From contig JAKUCV010005653.1 in assembly GCA_028386065.3 (NCBI GenBank), positions 112,672 through 176,671 on the forward strand: a stretch of DNA of 64,000 bases, in the 5' to 3' direction. Source of the stretch: Turnera subulata. Its lineage: Eukaryota > Streptophyta > Magnoliopsida > Malpighiales > Passifloraceae. Below, piece by piece: positions 58,437 through 64,000 of the stretch (the first letter of the stretch is position 1; each line of letters starts with the position of its first letter). The translations under genes and the position numbers were made by a program. The notes under the pieces were generated by a model that worked only from the letters and a program-made list of their open reading frames with translations, had not been told where the DNA came from and searched no databases.

Positions 58437-59858
58437 TATTAGAAATAGTGTTTTGCTAATGCCTCCTTGTCTCATACAGGTTTTGATATTGACAAACCGG
58501 ACATTGATTCAAAATGACGACAAACCCGAGGCAAAAAGAAATCACTCCCGAAGCAAAAAGAAATGACTCAAAGAGAAGAAATGCAAAGTGAAGAAGAGCA
58601 CAAGAATTGAAGCACAAGAAGATTTAGGAACCTAATTGTAAAAGGTTAACACTCAAATTCTTCTAAGATGTTAGCTCAAACATAATCAATTTTTTCTCAT
58701 GCATAGCATTCTTTTTATCAATCATAAAAATGGTTTTTGAGCACTAAACATCGATGTTGTGTTTCTAAACATCGATGTTCTTGCCTTCTAAAAGGTTTAC
58801 CAAAAGCGGCAGTAGCTCAAAACGTCGATGTTGGCATCCCAAACATCGATGTTCTCCTGTCCGATTGCATTTCAAGATGTTTTGCAGAAACACTGTTCAA
58901 ACATCGATGTTCACTTTTCAAACATCGATGTTCTACTGTTCAAACATCGATGTTCAAAGTTTAAACATCGATGTTCACTTTTCAAACATCGATGTTCTAC
59001 TGTTCAAACATTGATGTTCAAAGTTTAAACATCGATGTTCTACTGTTCATTATTTTAAATTGTTTTGGCAGTGCTCCAAAACATCGATGTTTTAGTGACC
59101 GTTGGACCAAAACATCGATGTTTAAGTTTAGAACATCGATGTTTTAGTGACCGTTGGCCCAATAATTCATATTTACTGGCCAAACATCGATGTTCTAGTG
59201 CTAAACATCGATGTTGTGCCGTTTTAAGCAGAAACCTTTTGCATCTTTCTATGTTGTTTTGTCTAAAGGTGTTTTGGAATGATTCCCCAACGGTCATATA
59301 AGTTTTTAGACATATAAATAGAGTATTTACACCTCTGTTTATTAACAATCAACTCTCCATACATTTATCATTCATTGATACACATTCATTCAAGTTTTTT
59401 ATGAGCTAATATCCTTCATTGAGATTTGAGAGAGTTGCCTTATAGTGCTTATCTTGTTACTCATCATCCACTCTTTGAGGGAGTTTCTATTTTGAGTGTT
59501 GTGAGTGTTGTTATACACTTTAAGGGAGGATTGTTCCCTTGTAGTAACTCGTAGGAAGAGTGTTTTCTTTCTTGAGAGAAGTCTTGAAGTGAGGTATCTT
59601 CAAGCAGGTAGAGTTTCGTGTGACTTGAGCTCTAGTTTTGTATACGGTTTGTTAAGCACCCGGAAGCTTAACCTAGATAGTGAAATCTTCGAGAGAGTCT
59701 CTCGGAGGACTGGATTAGCCACACAAGTTGTGTGTGTGAACCAGTATAAATCTTGGTGTGTCCTTATTCTTTCAATTCCGCATTTATTTCCTGCAAGTTT
59801 TTTAATTTGTCCGAAAATCGCTATTCACCCCCCCTAGCGTAGGGCACCTGTTCTAACA
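58437..59858 (+). repeat. 3' LTR of element 2 (16 palindrome sites)
   Basis: Preceded by a purine tract (AAAAAGGGGGAAA). It begins TATTAG instead of TGTTAG, a terminal mutation. Sites start at 58747, 58768, 58821, 58842, 58900, 58921, 58943, 58964, 58985, 59007, 59028, 59080, 59111, 59132, 59183 and 59204. Seven consecutive sites (58900-59028) sit 21 or 22 bp apart without a break. TATA box 59313-59320. Confidence 0.9.
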
Positions 59859-59863
59859 TAAGC

Positions 59864-60113
59864 AGCATTCCAATCCTTTAATTTTCTAATCCAAGCCCAC
59901 CTTCTTGCTTAGTAAGGGAAAGGTCATCCCAAAAGACTTTTGCTTTGCGAGCAGTGGTAGCATTTTGGGACCACAGAAAAGCTACACATTTCTGCTCAAT
60001 ATGTGATAGGACCTTTGAAGGCAAGATAAACACATTTGCCCAATAATTTTGGATGTTGAGAAGAGCTGAAAGAGGATACTTAGTCTTAAATGGGTGATTT
60101 ATAATATTGCACA
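59864..60113 (-). mobile_element. LINE fragment, reverse transcriptase part
   Basis: The minus strand reads HIEQKCVAFLWSQN and KVFWDDLSLTKQEGGLGL, then KDWNAA, the conserved region after the polymerase domain of plant LINEs. It continues across element 2 into 52379-51236. The 5' part of the LINE is missing, as is usual for truncated insertions. Confidence 0.8.
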
Positions 60114-60157
60114 GGTACTTATTTTTAAACTTTTCTTATTACTACTTTCATCCTTTC

Positions 60158-60460
60158 TATATATATTATTATTCTATTAATATTGCTAAAAGATTTATAG
60201 AGTAAGCATATATATATATATATATATATATATTACATATTCTATATTATTATTCTACTAATATTGCTGAAAGATTTATCGAGTAAGTATATATATATTA
60301 CATATTTTATATTATTATTCTACTAATATTGCTGAAAGATTTATCGAGTAAGCGTATATATATTACGTATTCTATATTATTATTCTACTAATATTACTGA
60401 AAGAATTATCGATTAAGTATATATATAGTATACATTCTATATTATCATTCTATTGCTCTT
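60158..60460 (+). repeat. About 65-bp tandem repeat, 4.5 units, with (TA)n
   Basis: Units begin CTATATTATTATTCTACTAA and end in a TA-run of variable length; the first unit has the longest (TA)n (about 60210-60232). It lies in the leader of the copia element, before its gag ATG at 60505. Confidence 0.85.
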
Positions 60461-60504
60461 ATTACTTGTTTCATATCTTTCGTAATTATTTAATTTCTAT
60501 TATC

Positions 60505-61247
60505 ATGGCCAATTTTACAACACTTGAATTCGATGCCCTTGACATTTCCGGAAGAAATTTGTCATGGGCACTAGATGCCAAAATGCATTTATATGCTAAT
60601 AGTCTGGAGACACCATAAAGGAATGAAATAAAGCATCAAGTTCAAAAAAAACGAAAGTTGTAATTTTTCTTCGTCATCTTCTTTGTGACAATCTAAAGAT
60701 TGAATATTTTATTGTCAGAGATTTTGCAGATCTTTGGAAGAAATTAATAGAAATGTATGACCACTAGAAGATGGTTATTCTCCCAAAAGCTCATTATGTG
60801 TATATATATCTGAGGTTGAAAGATTTTAAATCTGTGCATGAATATAATTCAACTATGTTTTAAATAAGCTCTCAGATAAACTTATGTGGAGAAAATATTA
60901 TTGATGTTGATAAGTTAGAAAAAAAATTGTTTTTCATACATCAAATGTGCTCCTGTAGTAGCAATATTGTGAAGAAGGCTTCACAATTATTTGGGATTTA
61001 ATTTCATGCCTCCTTATGGCTAAACAAAATAATGAGCTATTAATGAAAAATTATGAATGCCATCTAACTGGCTCTGCTTCATTCCCTGAAGTGAATGCGG
61101 CCATATAATGATAATTTTTTCATGACCGTGAACAGGCCATTGGTCACAAACATGTCATATAGCTTGGCATTTGGTAGAACTTTACTAAATGTCCCTGAAC
61201 GACAAATCTAATATTGTTGAAATGAACTTTGTTCAAGATGATGACAG
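60505..61247 (+). pseudogene. Copia gag remnant (TNT1-like family), left part
   Basis: Starts MANFTTLEFDALDISGRNLSW; further blocks match the minus-strand remnant at 23480-24198, for example LLMKNYE and FVQDDD near the end. Several stops. It is cut at 61247 by a Tat/Ogre-like LTR and resumes at 62833 (the DDYDA-type target is split). Confidence 0.7.
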
Positions 61248-62832
61248 TGAGGACCCGACCCAAAGTTGATTGGGCCTCCTCACCTATTCCCTTACACTTT
61301 CTTCTTCACCATCACCCAATACCTTTGGAGTCGCCACCCGGATTTTATTATAGGACAAAATTTGAGAAAAACCATTCTTGAATTCCAATGACTCCGTTTA
61401 AGGCAATCGATTAGCGAACCAAAGATATTGGGCCCGGGGGTTCGTCATGGATGGGAAGGTGTTAGGCACCCATCCATGTCGGGGTGAAACTTTGTGCAAT
61501 TGAAGAATAATTATATGCCTTGTGAAAGTGTGTGTTGTGTGGAAACAAATCACATAAAACAACTCAAAATTAAACTGAAACAAAAAGGAAAATAAAAATA
61601 ATTGGGCTTGAGTTTCTACCACTAGAAACCGCCTACGTACCCCGGCGACCGGGTTCAAAGCCCACGTAGTTCTTGATATGACATCACAACAGCAATTACA
61701 TCATCAATGGCATCATCAAATCATCAACAAATAGTAGAAATAAAGGGATTTAGGATTACCTCTTGTAGCCCTCCTCTAGCTTCTTGGTTTGGGTTGTGTT
61801 CTTCACCCACTTTCTTCCCATTCCTAAGCTCAATCTTTGATCCCTTCTTGGTCTACCCTTGCTGCTATTTGGTTGATGCTACCCACGAAATTTCTCCAGA
61901 GTTTCTGCCTAAGAATGTTTCTGGACTTGGAGAGGTAGAGTTTCTCCAAGCACTAAAGCTTATGGAGGTGTATGTGAAAGAGAGATTGTGTGTCCGGATA
62001 TGAATGAGAGGTCCTATTCATAGTGTTCTGGGGAGTGTAGGGGTCGTGCACGTCTTAATTATCAAGATTATGGCCGGAAATCTAGGCCAAAACTGTGTAG
62101 GATCAAATTAGAAAGAAAATCGGGGAAAAATCTGCATTCTGGGCGCCCATGACTGCCATGCCCGGAGGTCATCTCGAGATGGCCTCCCGGCTCCTCTCGG
62201 TTTCACGCGTTCTTTCCATTTTCGGCCCCCAATCCCTCTAATTCCGCCCTAATTTGATCTAACTGTGTAATTAAATCCTAATCAACCCAGAAAATCCTTT
62301 TTTCTTGATTAGTACTCCTCCTAATCATTCCATAACTGATTGATACACATTAACTCCCATTTTATGCAAGAATCATACCAAAAACACATTTACCTTTTAA
62401 AGGATGATATAATTCTGATTTTCCACTAAAATGAAAGCTAAAATTAGTCTGTAAGTAATGTGTTTATGGGCTAATCAACTCTGGAGAATCCATATCCCAT
62501 TAACTTGGGCCTCTAAATTCATTTCCAACCAAAAAATAAATCATCTCAATATAATTAGATTGAGAATAAATAAGAAGGCAAAAATTAATAAAAAGGGGAC
62601 ATATATAAATAAATTAAACCTTGATATATTTTTTTATCTTAAGATTAAATCATCTCAGTAATCCTAAGGTTCAAACACATAAAGGTTTAAATTATAAAAT
62701 ATGTCAATTCTACTAAAATAAATTCTAAATATACTTTAATCTAAGACCAAATCATCTCATCATTCTCATGGTTTATGCATACTTAAAATTTAATTTAGAA
62801 GAATATCGGTGGGTCAAATTTGGGTGTTCACA
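61248..62832 (-). mobile_element. Tat/Ogre-like solo LTR (about 1585 bp)
   Basis: Diverged homologue of 7327-8923 in the same orientation: outer end GGGTCAAATTTGGGTGTTCACA at 62832, U5 motifs GGAGTCGCCACCC (61328) and GCCTACGTACCCCGG (61630), and a decayed TATA box near 62015. No internal sequence adjoins it and the interrupted gag continues on both sides. The target duplication is not clear. Confidence 0.75.
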
Positions 62833-62941
62833 GATGCCTCTCGTTAGTGAGTCTTTAGAAACTGAAGATGAACAAACGAAAAGAAGAATATACAAATTTG
62901 ACGGAGTAGATGCTGATGTTGTTGTGATGTGTCATGAATTT
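62833..62941 (+). pseudogene. Copia gag remnant, right part
   Basis: Short continuation of the gag interrupted at 61247, soon lost in the tandem array. Confidence 0.4.
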
Positions 62942-64000
62942 CGAGCAGCTATGCTGGTTTGAAAATATGGGGCAGTTATGCCACCATGGCACAATCCAAA
63001 TCACTCGAAATGACGGGGCAGCTATGTCCCAAAATGCATAATCATCTCAAAATTTCGGGCAGCTACGCCCTCAGGAGGTGTTCAATTTTAAAACTTCAGG
63101 CAGCTGTGCCCAATGATGCACGATTATCTTAAAAACTCGGGGGAAAAGTAGCTACTAAAGCATAAACTGCACTTTTTTCCTTCCCCGCGAGTGTAGCATG
63201 ATGAGCAGTTATGCCCCTAATACATAATCGATTGAAAGAAAGTCGGGGAGCTATGCCCCTTGTCTGCAATCGATTCAAAACATATGGGCAACTATGCCCT
63301 TGAAGTGACCAATTTCAAAAACTTGGGCAGCTATACCCCCAATTTGAAATCAACTTCAAGAATTTGGGCAGCTATGCCCTCAACGTAGTCTAACTCAAAA
63401 ACTTGGACAGCTATGTCCCTGACACAATTAGCTTCTTAAATTCGTGCAGTAATGCCCTTGGTTTGAAATCATCTTTAAAAGTTTAAGCAGATATGCCCAT
63501 GATACAATCAACTTAAAAAATTCGGGCAGCTATGCCCTGAGGAGGAAATCGATTTCAAAAATTTGGGCAGCTATGCCTTTAACATGATCAAACTAAAAAC
63601 TCAGGCGGCTATGCTCTTCGCGCAATCAAATTCAAAAAACTGGGGCATTTATGCCCCTTATGCAATCAAATTAAAACTCGGACAGCTATGTCCCTGATGC
63701 ATTCAACTTTAAAAAACTATGGCGGCTATGCCCTCCATGTAATCAAATGAAAAACTTAGGCAGCCATGCCCTTCATCTGTTCAAAAACTCGGGCAGCTAT
63801 GCCCCTGATGTATTTAAATTAAAAATTCAGGCAACTATGCCCTTCTTAATGATACAGGCAGCTATGCACAAGGCGTAATCAACTTCGAAAATGCGGGCAG
63901 CTATGCCCCTCATGTTCAAAGATCCGGGCAGCTATGCCCTTTGTTTAACTTTCAAAAATTAGGACATCTATGCCCCTTATTCAAGTTCAAAAAACCAGGG
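62942..64000 (+). repeat. Degenerate tandem array, about 25 units of roughly 40 bp, core GGGCAGCTATGCCC
   Basis: Each unit has a 14-bp core with 5-bp inverted arms (GGGCA/TGCCC around GCTA), followed by an A-rich spacer of 15-30 bp. Unit length ranges from about 27 to 63 bp and spacers are poorly conserved while the core persists. Two units have compensating changes in both arms (GGACA/TGTCC near 63403 and 63677). The array runs off the window, so its length is unknown. Confidence 0.85.

Larger units (their letters stand above)
52385..59858 (+). mobile_element. Copia-type non-autonomous retrotransposon, element 2 (7474 bp), TSD TAAGC
   Basis: LTRs at 52385-53743 and 58437-59858, flanked by TAAGC at 52380-52384 and 59859-59863. 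It has the same plan as element 1 (gag, protease stub, antisense ORFs 1 and 2) but has lost the 3' ORF and most of the internal palindrome array, and its LTRs form a diverged subfamily in U3. It has no polymerase or integrase. Confidence 0.95.

Overview
The window is nuclear DNA from a dicot-like flowering plant. It is AT-rich, intron-rich and dominated by nested LTR retrotransposons, with a single intact host gene. I cannot name the species from the sequence.

Host gene: 29314-50289 on the minus strand is a complete SMC6 gene, the SMC subunit of the SMC5/6 DNA-repair complex. I could assemble 28 exons with GT-AG introns and consistent phases, giving 3144 coding bases (1047 residues). Walker A, the LSGGE signature and Walker B are all present. 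An E2F-type site lies about 210 bp upstream of the ATG.

Left flank (1-27.9 kb): part of an LTR (1-1457); a broken plant-mobile-domain (PMD) gene on the plus strand (2306-4803); a minus-oriented Tat/Ogre-like Ty3/gypsy fragment with its 5' LTR and primer-binding site (7307-8923); and a second, plus-oriented Tat/Ogre-like LTR (about 8924-21841). That second LTR was split first by copia-type element 1 (10247-19833) and by a solo LTR (20372-21707, TSD GGGTT). Then come a decayed minus-strand copia element (about 22.4-24.9 kb), a solo LTR (24940-26990, TSD CCAAG), an unrecognised ORF and a 152-bp foldback hairpin.

Right flank (50.5-64 kb): a copia-type LTR and gag of the same family as the 22-25 kb remnant. 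It is interrupted by a LINE fragment, which is itself interrupted by copia-type element 2 (52385-59858, TSD TAAGC), and separately by a Tat/Ogre-like solo LTR (61248-62832). A degenerate tandem array of about 40-bp units runs off the right edge.

The most unusual system is the family formed by elements 1 and 2. Both carry a copia-type gag and a stub of protease but no reverse transcriptase, RNase H or integrase, so they are non-autonomous. In place of pol they carry two antisense ORFs, each behind a conserved TATA-like box, and element 1 also has a sense 3' ORF behind its own TATA-like box. The LTR U3 regions, and the region upstream of the 3' ORF, are packed with a perfect 12-bp palindrome, AACATCGATGTT (about 79 sites, 64 perfect). 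Nearly all sites occur as pairs spaced 21 bp start to start, two helical turns, and in element 1 the pairs recur every 73-76 bp, about seven turns. Matches to the plant G2/M MSA element lie between pairs. This looks like a DNA-face-phased cis-regulatory array for a cooperative dimeric factor, which I do not recognise as described.
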